From Labrenzia sp. THAF82 (GTDB lineage Bacteria > Pseudomonadota > Alphaproteobacteria > Rhizobiales > Stappiaceae), in the NCBI RefSeq assembly GCF_009363435.1, contig NZ_CP045354.1, positions 2,632,501 to 2,696,500 on the forward strand: a stretch of DNA of 64,000 nucleotides, given 5' to 3'. The notes beneath the pieces were generated by a model. The model was not told the origin of the DNA. It saw only the letters and a program-made list of their open reading frames with translations, and searched no databases. The number at the start of each line of letters is the position of its first letter. Within the stretch, counting starts at the first letter, position 1. The translations under genes and the position numbers were made by a program. Shown here piece by piece: positions 43,867-54,983 of this stretch.

Positions 43867-45059
43867 CGTCTGCTCCTTCGATCCAGCAAACGGCGTTTCT
43901 TGTCCTGGCGGGCAATTGATTGCGCCTGTCTAGCCGCTTTCTTGAAAGTCAGAAGCGGTTTGAGGGAAGCAACGTTCGTAGCAAGCCCCGCGTTGACAAG
44001 CTCCTCTAGAACACGCGTCGGATCCTTGTAGGCATTCGGTGCTTCCTCGATCAGGAGCTGTCTGTCTTCACAAACAACAAGTCCGCCAAAGGAGGTCCGA
44101 GCAAGCTCGTTTCGTTCGGAACGTGTTGCGCCCGCACGGCCTATCATGGACCGGCGATCATATTTCCGCCCGGCTCCGTGAGCCAGAGAAGCAAGTGCAT
44201 CCGGTTTATCGCTCTTGGTGACAAGCAGATAGCTCAACGCGTCCCTGGAACCAGCCAGGGGAACTAAAGGAATATCGGCCTTTGCAGCCCCCTTGCGATG
44301 CAGAAAAGCGCCGTCCCAAATTTCAATCATGTTGTGGGGCGCGTCGGTGACCAATGTCAGCTCGCAGCGCAGAGCCTCGGCAGCTCGTTCTGCGATAAGG
44401 GTTCGGTTCAGGCTGGCCCAACGAATGGCCTGACAATGGTCCTGCCAATAGACATGGCCTTCAGTACTATCAGGATCCAGTCCGGCAAATCGGTCGAGCA
44501 CGGTGCTGAACACAGCCGTACCCAGGGAGCGTGACCCTGAATGAACCAGAAGCGTGAGATCTCCCTTCTTGAGCCCGAACGTTTCAAGTGCGGTACTATC
44601 AGCGTTGGCGTCAACGACCTGCAATTCACAGAAGTGGTTTCCGCCGCCGATTGTTCCAAGGGCTTGAGCATGCAAGTTTTCCGGCAGGTCCAAGGCCTTC
44701 AGGCGTGCCGCGCTTGCGCCTTGCCAGCTGCCTTCCAGCATGCGGAGTTTTTGCGCTGCCTTGTCCAGACGAAGCTTGCGAGCCGGCAAATCGAGCGCAA
44801 ACAGGCTCATCCCGCAGCCAATGTCGTTGCCGATCAGCTGTGGATAGATCCGGTCAGCCAGTATTGCGCTGCCGACAGGGCCGTATTTGCCCGGATGAAG
44901 ATCCGGGAAGGCTGCAATACTGAGAACGCCTCGCATTGCAGCCACTTGCTCGAGCTGGTCTTCAGCTGTGCCTTCAATCCAGCAACGGTCGGAATAGAAA
45001 CGATGAATAAACGCCGTGCGATCAGCTCGCTCGGAGCGTTCTTTTGTAGAAGTGCCCAT
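43863..45059 (-). CDS. rtcB2: RtcB family RNA ligase (RtcB2 type, paired with prfH)
   Basis: 398-residue 3'-phosphate RNA ligase. The metal-binding Cys82 is in '[16 protein letters not shown]', Asn141 and His142 are in '[11 protein letters not shown]', His173 is in '[10 protein letters not shown]', His242 is in 'APHNMIEI', and His294, the guanylylated residue, is in '[12 protein letters not shown]'. The active site is complete. At about 400 residues it is shorter than the E. coli-type RtcB. Operon coupling to prfH identifies the RtcB2 group, which repairs ribosomal RNA broken by toxins such as colicin E3. No rtcA or rtcR is present nearby. Confidence 0.93.
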   Translation of the reverse strand: MGTSTKERSERADRTAFIHRFYSDRCWIEGTAEDQLEQVAAMRGVLSIAAFPDLHPGKYGPVGSAILADRIYPQLIGNDIGCGMSLFALDLPARKLRLDKAAQKLRMLEGSWQGASAARLKALDLPENLHAQALGTIGGGNHFCELQVVDANADSTALETFGLKKGDLTLLVHSGSRSLGTAVFSTVLDRFAGLDPDSTEGHVYWQDHCQAIRWASLNRTLIAERAAEALRCELTLVTDAPHNMIEIWDGAFLHRKGAAKADIPLVPLAGSRDALSYLLVTKSDKPDALASLAHGAGRKYDRRSMIGRAGATRSERNELARTSFGGLVVCEDRQLLIEEAPNAYKDPTRVLEELVNAGLATNVASLKPLLTFKKAARQAQSIARQDKKRRLLDRRSRR

Positions 45060-45419
45060 TTGGGAACCTTTTTGAAAACAGGATAAACGTCAGGTGCAAG
45101 GATTGCTTGCCCTGGTTTCCTCCGACGCACCGCTATCGCGGTTTAGCGAAGGATTGCCGCCCTTTTGGGCGTGCGGTGCATGGTCATCATGTCCGGAGTC
45201 CCGTTTTCAAATAACAATTGGTGCCGCTTGTTGCGGTGGCAGACACATAGGCATTGGTCCGGAACATTGCAACCAAAGACGTTTGTGGACTGACAATTGT
45301 CCAAATGGTGTGGCGAGTGAGCAACGAAGACAAGGCTGTCTGATAGCTCCGGTAAAACGAAGATCAGGCGCGCTTGCGGCGCACCTGATCTGCTTGATTG
45401 GAGGGCTTTTTAACGAAGC
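45060..45419. other. 360-bp intergenic region between rtcB2 and YHS genes
   Basis: Contains the upstream region of rtcB2 and the terminator of the YHS gene at 45361-45391. No open frame here has support. No sigma-54 enhancer site could be recognised with certainty. Confidence 0.5.
45361..45391 (-). terminator. Terminator of the YHS gene
   Basis: AGATCAGG / CCTGATCT with an inner GCGC/GCGC helix, one mismatch and a 5-nt loop, 29 bp after the YHS stop. On the minus strand it is followed by TCGTTTTACC. Confidence 0.6.
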
Positions 45420-45905
45420 TTATAGCTCGTTGGCAGCGGTTGAGCGGATCTTTTCCCAGTTCTGAGCGGCTTTGGCGATGGTACCTGCTTCATCCTTCTG
45501 GAATTCGCGAAAGATCTCCTCATTCAGGAAGAGATACAGCTTGTCGTCAACAACCGCGGCAAACTGAGGGTCGCCGTCGAATTTCTTGCCGACCGAAACG
45601 CCGAAAGTACAGAAACCACCGTTTTGCGGAAGATACGCGGCCGGGTCGGCTGTGAATTTGTCCATGGTTTCCTTTGAAGAGAAGTAATAGGCAACGTCAT
45701 CATGAACGGCTGTATGACGGGCCGCGCCATCGATCCGGTTGCCAAGACTGACGAATGCGGCAGGATCGACACCATGCATTCCCAGTGGGGCTCCGGCGGC
45801 TGTCAGACCACTGGATGTGTTGTACTCGTCTGCCGAAAACGCGGGGCTGGACAGATTGGCAACGCTCAGAAGCGCTGCTGCAACAAGTGTCTTGGACAAG
45901 GACAT
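45420..45905 (-). CDS. Secreted YHS-domain protein
   Basis: 161 residues with a signal peptide (SKTLVAAALLSVANLSSPAFSA). The mature protein follows the YHS pattern: 'HGVDPAAFVSLGNRIDGAARHTAVHDDVAYYFSSKETMDKFTADPAAYLPQNGGFCTFGVSVG', where the Tyr-His-Ser-type core is replaced by 'YYFSSKE..KF..DPAAYLPQ'. YHS-like exported proteins are often linked to metal handling. A 50-bp element 81-130 bp upstream is repeated before the SPW gene, so it is probably controlled by the neighbouring AraC protein. Confidence 0.85.
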   Translation of the reverse strand: MSLSKTLVAAALLSVANLSSPAFSADEYNTSSGLTAAGAPLGMHGVDPAAFVSLGNRIDGAARHTAVHDDVAYYFSSKETMDKFTADPAAYLPQNGGFCTFGVSVGKKFDGDPQFAAVVDDKLYLFLNEEIFREFQKDEAGTIAKAAQNWEKIRSTAANEL

Positions 45906-45985
45906 TTTATATTCTCCTGACTATGGGTTTGAGAGTTGGTGGCCGATTTGCGTTATGGCCAGGATCACTTTGCGTTCGGACTGCT

Positions 45986-46035
45986 GATTGATCCATGCGC
46001 AAAGATCCCTCAAAATTTGCAGATCGTCCGGCGGG
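45986..46035 (-). repeat. 50-bp duplicated upstream element, copy 1 (candidate AraC site)
   Basis: Begins GATTGATCCATGCGC and matches copy 2 at 46567-46616 at about 38 of 50 positions without gaps. It ends about 81 bp upstream of the YHS start. Same orientation and distance as copy 2 relative to its gene. Confidence 0.65.
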
Positions 46036-46125
46036 TCGCTTAAATAGAAAACACCGGCTGTAAACCGGTGTCTTTCGCTCAAAGATGTGGGCAGGATTGC
46101 AAGCAGGTCGCTGCGTCGAGCGCAT

Positions 46126-46497
46126 TCACGCAGCCTGAGGTTCGGCAACATCCGGTTTGTGAAGAGAGACCACGGTCAGAACCGCAATGGCGTTGACGAT
46201 GTAATAGGCAAGATCGATGCCCTTGAAGCCAAGGACGAGCGGCGCCGCCAGGAAGACGACACCTACCGCAAAATCAACGATCAAATGGAACGAATAGGGC
46301 AGGACCCGGATCAGACCTGTCTCGTGATCGGTCAACAGGGTGAGGATCAACGCCGCGACACCGGTGACGACTGAAAGCCAGAAGGCAAGGGGATTGGACT
46401 GGCCCAGATTGAGTGCCATTGGCAACGCAATGAGGCCAAGTGCGACCGGATAGTCCAAATAGGCATGGATGGATTTGGTGACAAAGCGAATGTTCAT
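46126..46497 (-). CDS. SPW-repeat membrane protein
   Basis: 123-residue integral membrane protein with four hydrophobic segments arranged as two SPW-like repeats ('YLDYPVALGLIALPMALNLGQSNPLAFWLSVVTGVAALILTLLTDHETGLIRVLPYSFHLIVDFAVGVVFLAAPLVLGF'). Function unknown; SPW proteins are often stress-linked. Copy 2 of the 50-bp element lies 70-119 bp upstream of the start. It is divergent from the AraC regulator gene. Confidence 0.85.
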   Translation of the reverse strand: MNIRFVTKSIHAYLDYPVALGLIALPMALNLGQSNPLAFWLSVVTGVAALILTLLTDHETGLIRVLPYSFHLIVDFAVGVVFLAAPLVLGFKGIDLAYYIVNAIAVLTVVSLHKPDVAEPQAA

Positions 46498-46566
46498 ATC
46501 AAGCTCCTGATTAAAGACTGGATAGAGGCGGATACCTCTCGAGACTTAAGATGATCCGGGTGGGCC

Positions 46567-46616
46567 GATTGATCCATGCGCGAAAATCCTCGAAAATTGA
46601 TCGAGCGTCCGGGAGG
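46567..46616 (-). repeat. 50-bp duplicated upstream element, copy 2 (candidate AraC site)
   Basis: Second copy of the element at 45986-46035, in the 180-bp region between the SPW and divergent AraC genes. It shares GATTGATCCATGCGC, AAAATT and CGTCCGG with copy 1. It may control the SPW gene and autoregulate the AraC gene. Confidence 0.65.
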
Positions 46617-46677
46617 CTTGCGACTTTTGCCTGAAAGCTGCAATACAAGATTTGAACAAGCCTGATGACGGAAAGCC

Positions 46678-47634
46678 ATGAGACACGATGCACTTAGCCA
46701 GATCCTGCACGCGCTGAAGCTGCGCGGGTCGATCTATTTTCACACCAACTTTTCACCGCCCTGGGCAGTTCAGGTGCCAGCCTTTGGCAACGTTGCTCGG
46801 TTCCATATGGCGATGCGTGGCGCCTGCTGGCTCCAGGTCGAAGGGCATTCTAGTCCCATCTATCTTGCTACCGGGGACCTCGTCGTCATTCCGCATGGTG
46901 CAGCACATGTCCTTTGCGATGAACTTGGAAGGGAGGCAACAACCGTAGACCAGGTTCTTCAGGAAACCGGGTATTCAGGCGAAGGAGCGCTCTATTTCGG
47001 CGGGCCCGAAGAAGAACAAAGCTGCAAGCTGTTTTGCGGACATTTTGAGTTTGAGGACGGATCCGTGCACCCGATCCTGGAGGCTTTGCCTGAGGTTATC
47101 CATGTCCCCAATACCGAGACAATGAACGCATTCTGGCTGGAAACGGTGATGCGTTTCGTTGCCAGTGAAGTCCGCGCGACCCTGCCAGGTTCAGATGCCA
47201 TCGTGCACAGGCTGACGGAGATCATCTTCATTCAGGTGGTGCGCACATTCGTCGATCAACAGGGGGACAGGGCAGGGTGCCTCGCAGCCGTCCTCAATCC
47301 AAGGCTCGGACGCTCTATGTCCCAGATCCATCTGGCACCCGAGCAACCCTGGACGGTTGAAACGCTCGCTCGCGAGGCCGGCATGTCGCGCACTGTGTTT
47401 GCCGAGCGCTTTACAGATCTCGTCGGGATGACACCGCTCGCCTATGTCACGCATTGGCGTATGGAAAAGGCGCGTCGGGATATTCGGGAAACGGATCTGC
47501 CACTTATCGATATTGCGGAGAATATCGGCTACAGCTCAGAAGCCGCCTTCAACCGCGCCTTCAAACGTCAGTTCAACCAGACGCCAGGTCAAATGCGGCG
47601 TGTTGGCGACGCGACTTCCCTAGGTCAGGCATGA
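46678..47634 (+). CDS. AraC family transcriptional regulator with cupin sensor domain
   Basis: 318 residues. The N-terminal cupin-type domain ('RFHMAMRGACWLQVEGHSSPIYLATGDLVVIPHGAAHVLCDE') is of the cupin_6 group, and the C-terminal double HTH is 'WTVETLAREAGMSRTVFAERFTDLVGMTPLAYVTHWRMEKARRDIRETDLPLIDIAENIGYSSEAAFNRAFKRQFNQTPGQMRR'. Relatives control stress, reactive-chlorine or quinone responses, though the signal here is unknown. It is divergent from the SPW gene, with the duplicated 50-bp element between them as its probable target. Confidence 0.9.
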   Translation: MRHDALSQILHALKLRGSIYFHTNFSPPWAVQVPAFGNVARFHMAMRGACWLQVEGHSSPIYLATGDLVVIPHGAAHVLCDELGREATTVDQVLQETGYSGEGALYFGGPEEEQSCKLFCGHFEFEDGSVHPILEALPEVIHVPNTETMNAFWLETVMRFVASEVRATLPGSDAIVHRLTEIIFIQVVRTFVDQQGDRAGCLAAVLNPRLGRSMSQIHLAPEQPWTVETLAREAGMSRTVFAERFTDLVGMTPLAYVTHWRMEKARRDIRETDLPLIDIAENIGYSSEAAFNRAFKRQFNQTPGQMRRVGDATSLGQA

Positions 47635-47731
47635 CAGAGGCACACCTTGGCCGGTGATCAAAGCCTGCGCTTGCTGCAACCGAGAGCACCAAATGCGCTT
47701 ATCTCATACGATCGAAACTCGTTTGCCGTGC

Positions 47732-48427
47732 CTAGTGAGTTCGTGTTCCACCCTTCTGGAAAAGCAGAATATCCAACAGAAACGGAACGTTGACTGCGCC
47801 CAGGAATGTTGGGGTCACCAGCGTTCCCTTTTCCACGAACTCTATGACACCCAATTGCGAATACAGTTCGAACAGCCGCCCAGAACCTTCCGTGAAATTG
47901 CTTTCAAGCGCATGTTTGGGATCTGAGAAGAAGTGGCGCAGCATCATTAGCGTTTCGATAGAAAACGTTTCGTGGTGGTCCCAAAGGGGAGAAAACGTCA
48001 CGGTGAAATCGCGGATCGGTTCGATATCGCCACCGAGATGGTCCATCTGAGCGGATTGTGCATCATAGAAATCGGGCAGAAACTTGATGCCATAGTCGGT
48101 GAGCGTATGGGCTTTCAGGATCTCTTTCAGGTTCTCAGGGACACCATCCGGATCCTCTTCGGTGTAGCCCAGATAGGACAGACGCGTATAAAGTTCGTTT
48201 GTCACGGATGTCACACCCGTCATGAACACAGGGGTTTTGTCCTCTGCCAGAAGGTTGATGCAACCTTGCAGATTTGATCTGTCACCCTTGCTCAAAGCAT
48301 GAAACATGAAACAGGTCTCGGCCCACCAGTGCAAATGCTTCGGGTCGTCCGATACTGTATGCAGGACGAATTCCTCGTCAGCACCGTTGGTCACGGTTTT
48401 CGAAAACGCACCCTGCTTATCATTCAT
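47732..48427 (-). CDS. Protein of unknown function
   Basis: 231 residues from the ATG at 48427; the frame extends to a TTG at 48460. No family is recognised. It is soluble and acidic, rich in aromatic and His residues ('HLHWWAETCFMFHAL', 'FSPLWDHHETFSIETLMMLRHFF'), with a hydrophobic end ('AVNVPFLLDILLFQKGG'). No signal peptide is seen. It follows the monomeric isocitrate dehydrogenase but is separated by that gene's terminator, so it has its own promoter or is read at low level. Confidence 0.6.
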   Translation of the reverse strand: MNDKQGAFSKTVTNGADEEFVLHTVSDDPKHLHWWAETCFMFHALSKGDRSNLQGCINLLAEDKTPVFMTGVTSVTNELYTRLSYLGYTEEDPDGVPENLKEILKAHTLTDYGIKFLPDFYDAQSAQMDHLGGDIEPIRDFTVTFSPLWDHHETFSIETLMMLRHFFSDPKHALESNFTEGSGRLFELYSQLGVIEFVEKGTLVTPTFLGAVNVPFLLDILLFQKGGTRTH

Positions 48428-48461
48428 TGGTTGATCCGGAAGTGTTTGAGTTTGAAACAAA

Positions 48462-48485
48462 AAAGGGCGGCCCAGGCCGCCCTTT
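48462..48485 (-). terminator. Intrinsic terminator of the monomeric isocitrate dehydrogenase gene
   Basis: Ten-bp stem AAAGGGCGGC / GCCGCCCTTT with a 4-nt loop, 24 bp after the stop. On the minus strand it continues into TTTTTTGTTT, a good U-tract. Confidence 0.85.
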
Positions 48486-48508
48486 CAAACACAGGTTTAA
48501 GTATGCGG

Positions 48509-50821
<2,313 letters not shown>

Positions 50822-50920
50822 TCAATTGCCAGCCCTACGGAGGGAGAAGGCAGGGGATGTTCGGGGGAGTTCTAACAAACGGCTGCGAAAAGGCAATTGG
50901 GGCAAAAACGGAGCAGGGAG

Positions 50921-51463
50921 TCAGTCCTCCATTGCCGGAGAATGATGCGCAGTTGCGTATTCGGCTATGATGTTGCTGAAATCGCTGAAACTGACTTTGT
51001 ATCCGACAGGATTGAGGCAGTGACCTTTCGCCCCGACGAGGCGATTTGCGAACTTGTAGGCCCTGTAAAACTTCGACTGGTTCAGGCTCTTCTCGAATTC
51101 CGGCTCCAGTTCCAGCATGATCATCGACGAGCCGCGGCTGCTCCAGGTCGTGATCTCGGTGATCTTGGACCACGGAATGGTCCTATCGGAGATCCTGGTG
51201 TCGGTGATGCCCTCCGGCCCGATTTCGATCGCCTGCCGTGGGTTCTTGATCAGACGGATGGTGCCGTAGATCCCTAGAAACCCGAAAAAGGCTACGCACA
51301 GGAGGCCAACAATCAATCCGTCGCCTTGACTGCCAGGTGCATCGAAGGCCCCGGTTGCCACAAACAGGCCGATCATGACGAAGGGCAGACACAAGGACAG
51401 GATGAGCAAGGATTTTCCAACAGACCTTTGAAAGGAAATGTGCTGGCTCGGGTCAATCTGCAC
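50921..51463 (-). CDS. Membrane protein with PH-like domain (STM3941-like)
   Basis: 180 residues. Two hydrophobic segments ('SLLILSLCLPFVMIGLFVATGAF' and 'GLIVGLLCVAFFGFLGIYGTIRLI') are followed by a cytoplasmic beta-rich region ('AIEIGPEGITDTRISDRTIPWSKITEITTWSSRGSSMIML'), the pattern of STM3941/YcxB-like small membrane proteins. The role is unknown. The start is a GTG with a weak ribosome site. No obvious partner lies adjacent. Confidence 0.65.
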   Translation of the reverse strand: MQIDPSQHISFQRSVGKSLLILSLCLPFVMIGLFVATGAFDAPGSQGDGLIVGLLCVAFFGFLGIYGTIRLIKNPRQAIEIGPEGITDTRISDRTIPWSKITEITTWSSRGSSMIMLELEPEFEKSLNQSKFYRAYKFANRLVGAKGHCLNPVGYKVSFSDFSNIIAEYATAHHSPAMED

Positions 51464-51585
51464 GTGCGTTTGCCTTGAAGTTCAAGAAAGAGCGTCAGAA
51501 TTTAACAGCCGACCTGCTGGTGCTTCAAGCGCGTGTGTGAGCCCTTCCTAACCGCATTCTTTTGGGTCAGAAGACCTGGCGTGTG

Positions 51586-52008
51586 TCACGCCTTCCAGAA
51601 CTCCGTCGCACCTTCGGGCAAGATAGCCAGAACACGTTCAAGGTCCTTTGTGTCAATGGAAGACCTTCTAAGTGCTGCAGCAACGTCTTCTATGGCGCTG
51701 TCAGGCGCAAGATTGTGATCCTGCCGTACGGACTTCATTTCCATGATCAATACCGGACGGTCCGGAAATGGTGCGGGTGGTTCCAATGGGTCCCAGTTTT
51801 CAAGGAAGATTGCACGCGTCACGGCTGGCAGAATGTCAGAAAATCGGAGCGCATCGCGGACGGTCAGATGCGAGCGAAATGTGTGCAACACTGCCCTTAG
51901 CGTATGATAGGCCTGATGGTGTGTCTGCAGCATGCAGGTGTCACGAACATCTTTGATAAAGGCATCGAAATCACGTGATGCATGAAAATAGGTTTGCGGC
52001 ATGGGCAT
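51586..52008 (-). CDS. DUF2267-like protein
   Basis: About 140 residues from the ATG at 52008. It follows the DUF2267 pattern: 'FDAFIKDVRDTCMLQTHHQAYHTLRAVLHTFRSHLTVRDALRFSDILPAVTRAIFLENWDP' and later 'VAAALRRSSIDTKDLERVLAILPEGATEFW'. The function of the family is not established. It is divergent from the cyclase gene, with 134 bp between the starts. Confidence 0.75.
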   Translation of the reverse strand: MPMPQTYFHASRDFDAFIKDVRDTCMLQTHHQAYHTLRAVLHTFRSHLTVRDALRFSDILPAVTRAIFLENWDPLEPPAPFPDRPVLIMEMKSVRQDHNLAPDSAIEDVAAALRRSSIDTKDLERVLAILPEGATEFWKA

Positions 52009-52142
52009 GGCTGAACCTGAGCGAAGATTGAGACGGGATCGTTCTGGTCTCAATGGGGCCTTTCTACCGACAGAGGCAAGGTCAGAACGTTTCGATGGAT
52101 GAGTTATGATATTCGCGAGATGGTGGAGCATGAAGGCGCAAT

Positions 52143-53315
52143 ATGATCGATAGCGGCAAGCTTGATGACCTGTTTTTGTGGATGCTGGACGGTGCCCGGC
52201 CAAGCGCGGATGCAAGAGCGATTGTCGGTGGTATTTGCGACGGCCTTCTTGAAGCCGGTCTGCCTTTGGAACGTTTTGCTCTGTTCATCTATACACTTCA
52301 CCCCAATCTTCAGGGCCGCCGGTTTCGATGGTTGAAGGGTGAGGGCGTCGACCAATCTGATGCCGACATGACGGCATTCGATGGTGCTGAATATTTAAAC
52401 AATCCTCTGCCAACAGTTTTGAAGACAGGCAAGATGCTGCGTCGGAAACTATGTGATCCCGAGTGTCCGGACGACTTTCTGATCCTCAAGGAATTCCGAG
52501 GGGAGGGAATAACGGATTATGTGGTCCAACCGCTCTTTTTCACGACGGGCGAAACACACCTGGTAAGCTGGGCGACAAAAGCCGACGGTGGATTTGACGA
52601 CGACATGATAGCGGCGCTTGAGAAGATCCGCCTGCCGTTGGCGCGTCTCACGGAAACCTACATGCTGCGGCTCAATGCAGCCAATCTTCTGTCCGCCTAT
52701 GTCGGCCGCGACAGCGGGTACAAGATCCTCTCCGGCCGGGTGCACCGGGGCGACCTTGAAGAGATTACAGCCTGTGTGGTGTTTGCAGACCTTGTCGCCT
52801 TCACGAAGTTCTCAAATTCCGCCTCAGCGGCCGAAGTGCTTGCCCGGCTTAACCGCTTCTATGATTGTCTGGTGCCACCAATCGTTGCGCGTGGGGGCGA
52901 AGTCTTGAAGTTCATGGGAGACGGTCTGCTTGCAATCTTTCCAATCTCCGAGAAACTCGACGACCGTTCAGCTTGCGAGGCTGCGCTTGAGGCACTCAGG
53001 GAGGCCTCGGGAGGCGGCGAGAAACCGGTGTTTTCTGATGCCGTGCCGCCCTTCCGGGCAGCTGTGCATCTGGGGCCGCTGCAATATGGCAATATCGGTG
53101 CTTCGGACAGGCTTGATTTCACGGCAATTGGCCCGACGGTCAACCTTGCTGCGCGGATCCTTTCCTCCGCCATTCTGGTCAATGGCCAGACGGTCGTGTC
53201 TGAAAAAGTCGCCGAGCTGAGCGGGATCTCAACCATCGGCGCACCGACCTTCGAGCTGAAAGGATTTGAACGAACACAAGTGATTGTTCCCGTTCGTCAT
53301 ATGCTCGCGCATTAG
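52143..53315 (+). CDS. Adenylate/guanylate cyclase
   Basis: 390-residue soluble protein with an N-terminal sensor-like region (about 1-200) and a class III cyclase domain. Catalytic residues are complete: the metal Asp216 in 'CVVFADLVAFTKFSN', Asp260 in 'VLKFMGDGLLAIF' and the nucleotide-binding Asp325, Asn334 and Arg338 in 'DFTAIGPTVNLAARI'. It should make cAMP or cGMP; residues fixing the base were not assigned. The N-terminal half has no named domain that I recognise but carries two Cys ('KLCDPECPDD'). It is divergent from the DUF2267-like gene. Confidence 0.88.
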   Translation: MIDSGKLDDLFLWMLDGARPSADARAIVGGICDGLLEAGLPLERFALFIYTLHPNLQGRRFRWLKGEGVDQSDADMTAFDGAEYLNNPLPTVLKTGKMLRRKLCDPECPDDFLILKEFRGEGITDYVVQPLFFTTGETHLVSWATKADGGFDDDMIAALEKIRLPLARLTETYMLRLNAANLLSAYVGRDSGYKILSGRVHRGDLEEITACVVFADLVAFTKFSNSASAAEVLARLNRFYDCLVPPIVARGGEVLKFMGDGLLAIFPISEKLDDRSACEAALEALREASGGGEKPVFSDAVPPFRAAVHLGPLQYGNIGASDRLDFTAIGPTVNLAARILSSAILVNGQTVVSEKVAELSGISTIGAPTFELKGFERTQVIVPVRHMLAH

Positions 53316-53336
53316 CAACTCATAGCGTTGAGCTGC

Positions 53337-53732
53337 CTACTGAAATCGTCCGCCGCTTTCAATCACCTCAATTTTGTAGCCATCCGGATCCGTTGCAAAG
53401 AAGAAGCGCGCAACACGTTCACCTGCCGGCGCAAAGTCGACGATATCGCCGACTTCGATGCCAAGCATTTTTAGTCGGGAATGGTCATGGTCTAGATCTG
53501 CAACCGTAACGGCAAGATGCCCATAGCCGTCGCCGAGGTCGTAAGGAGTTTTGCGGTCCTTGTTCAAGGTGAGTTCCAGTTCGAACCCGGTCGTCTCGTT
53601 TTTCAGGTAGGTCAAGCGAAACGCATCGAAATCCAGTTGGTCTGCGATTTCGAGGTCGAATGCTCGTTTATACCAGTCTGCTGACCTGGCGTCGTCCAGA
53701 ACCCTGATGCAGGTATGAACCATCTTTGCCAT
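53337..53732 (-). CDS. Glyoxalase/VOC family protein (lactoylglutathione-lyase-like)
   Basis: 131 residues with two paired beta-alpha-beta-beta-beta modules. Metal ligands are seen in 'MVHTCIRVLDD' (His6), 'FELELTLN' (Glu), 'YGHLAVTVAD' (His) and 'YKIEVIESGG' (Glu), the set expected for glyoxalase I. It would convert the methylglyoxal-glutathione adduct to lactoylglutathione. The C-terminal end is convergent to the cyclase gene. Confidence 0.9.
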   Translation of the reverse strand: MAKMVHTCIRVLDDARSADWYKRAFDLEIADQLDFDAFRLTYLKNETTGFELELTLNKDRKTPYDLGDGYGHLAVTVADLDHDHSRLKMLGIEVGDIVDFAPAGERVARFFFATDPDGYKIEVIESGGRFQ

Positions 53733-53811
53733 TGATAATCTCCATGAGGCGCGCGCTCTCCGAAGAGCGCACGCCGGTTTCTTTGATGGGAAAACAGAAT
53801 GCCGAACTAAA

Positions 53812-54891
53812 CTATCGTCCGCTTACGGCAGTGCTCAGCGCTGGAAACCTGACGATCCTGTAGGTGCCGAGCGAGGCATCTTGACCACCGTTCAAGACTG
53901 GAGAGCGGTGCAATTCGTTAATGGTTGCATAGACATATCCGTCAGCGCCGATTGAAAAACCGTCGGGCCAGGGCAGGTCCTCATCGGACTGAAAAAGCTC
54001 TTCGTAACTGCCGTCCGACTTGGTGACGCCGATCGCATTGTCGGTCATTGCGGTGATATAGACATTGCCGCCTGTGTCGACGGTCGAACCGTCGGAAATC
54101 GGCTTATCGCCATAGCGCTCCACCCGCGCGACCAGTTCATCTTCACTCAGACTTTCGTCAAGAAGATCCTTCGTTTGGACACGGTACATTGCACTGGCTG
54201 TCATCGGTGCGAAATAGACCCAGGTGTTGGTCGGATCGATCGTGATTGGATTGACCCCGATCTTTGCTGGATTGCCGCCCAGAAGAATTTCGCGGCCATC
54301 AATGATCATAGGTGTGTCTTCAGGAGTGGTGAATTTCGATCCTTCCAGGACACGGCGTGCGCGCCCTGTTTCAAGATCTACAACGATCAATGCCGAGTTC
54401 GCCCCATCACCGGTGTCGGAGATGTAAATCGCCTCGTGGTCACGATCGACCGCAAGATCGTTCAGGAATGACGAGGGGCGAGATACCGGCGCTCCGATAT
54501 AGTGAATGGCGTGCAGCGTTTCAGTATTTGTGTCCCACCCAACGATACGTCCGGTCCGGTTTTCCCCCTGTCCGTCCAGCATCCACAAAATACCGTTGCG
54601 GTCGGCTCGAAGACCCAGAACGCCGTTCAGCCCGTTGCCGTCTTCTTTCGGGGCTCGGGCCCAATCCTCAGTCGGATAAGGTTTGGTGCTGCCGTCGCTG
54701 AAGACTTCTACCACGCGCAACTCCGGTCCATAAAATTCATGCACTGACATGAACATGCGTCCGTCGGGGCCAATGGCCAGGTTTCCCGGCGGCATTGACT
54801 TTTCAAAGCTCAAATAGGTCTCAAGACCTTCCGCACTTGCTGGAACGGCGAGGCTGGCCGCAATGCCTGCGGCGGCGAGTAGCTTTTTCAT
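53812..54891 (-). CDS. Secreted major-royal-jelly/gluconolactonase-like beta-propeller protein
   Basis: 359 residues with a signal peptide (KLLAAAGIAASLAVPASA). The mature part repeats beta-propeller blades, for example 'GLNGVLGLRADRNGILWMLDGQ', 'FLNDLAVDRDHEAIYISDTG', 'KPISDGSTVDTGGNVYITAM' and 'PDGFSIGADGYVYATINELH'. This is the MRJP/yellow (L-dopachrome tautomerase-related) branch near SMP-30. Substrate unknown. It is divergent from a LysR gene (92 bp) that is its probable regulator. Confidence 0.85.
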   Translation of the reverse strand: MKKLLAAAGIAASLAVPASAEGLETYLSFEKSMPPGNLAIGPDGRMFMSVHEFYGPELRVVEVFSDGSTKPYPTEDWARAPKEDGNGLNGVLGLRADRNGILWMLDGQGENRTGRIVGWDTNTETLHAIHYIGAPVSRPSSFLNDLAVDRDHEAIYISDTGDGANSALIVVDLETGRARRVLEGSKFTTPEDTPMIIDGREILLGGNPAKIGVNPITIDPTNTWVYFAPMTASAMYRVQTKDLLDESLSEDELVARVERYGDKPISDGSTVDTGGNVYITAMTDNAIGVTKSDGSYEELFQSDEDLPWPDGFSIGADGYVYATINELHRSPVLNGGQDASLGTYRIVRFPALSTAVSGR

Positions 54892-54983
54892 AATGTCCTC
54901 CTCATGTGGATGCAGAGGGTTTAAATGTTTTATTTTTTCTGAAAAACTGTCCAAAAAGCGAAACCAGAATTCGAAAAAATCAA

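Noticed and set aside
53753..53770. GCGCTCT/AGAGCGC hairpin between the glyoxalase and propeller genes as a terminator
   Set aside because: Seven-bp stem with no T run on either strand; insufficient support.
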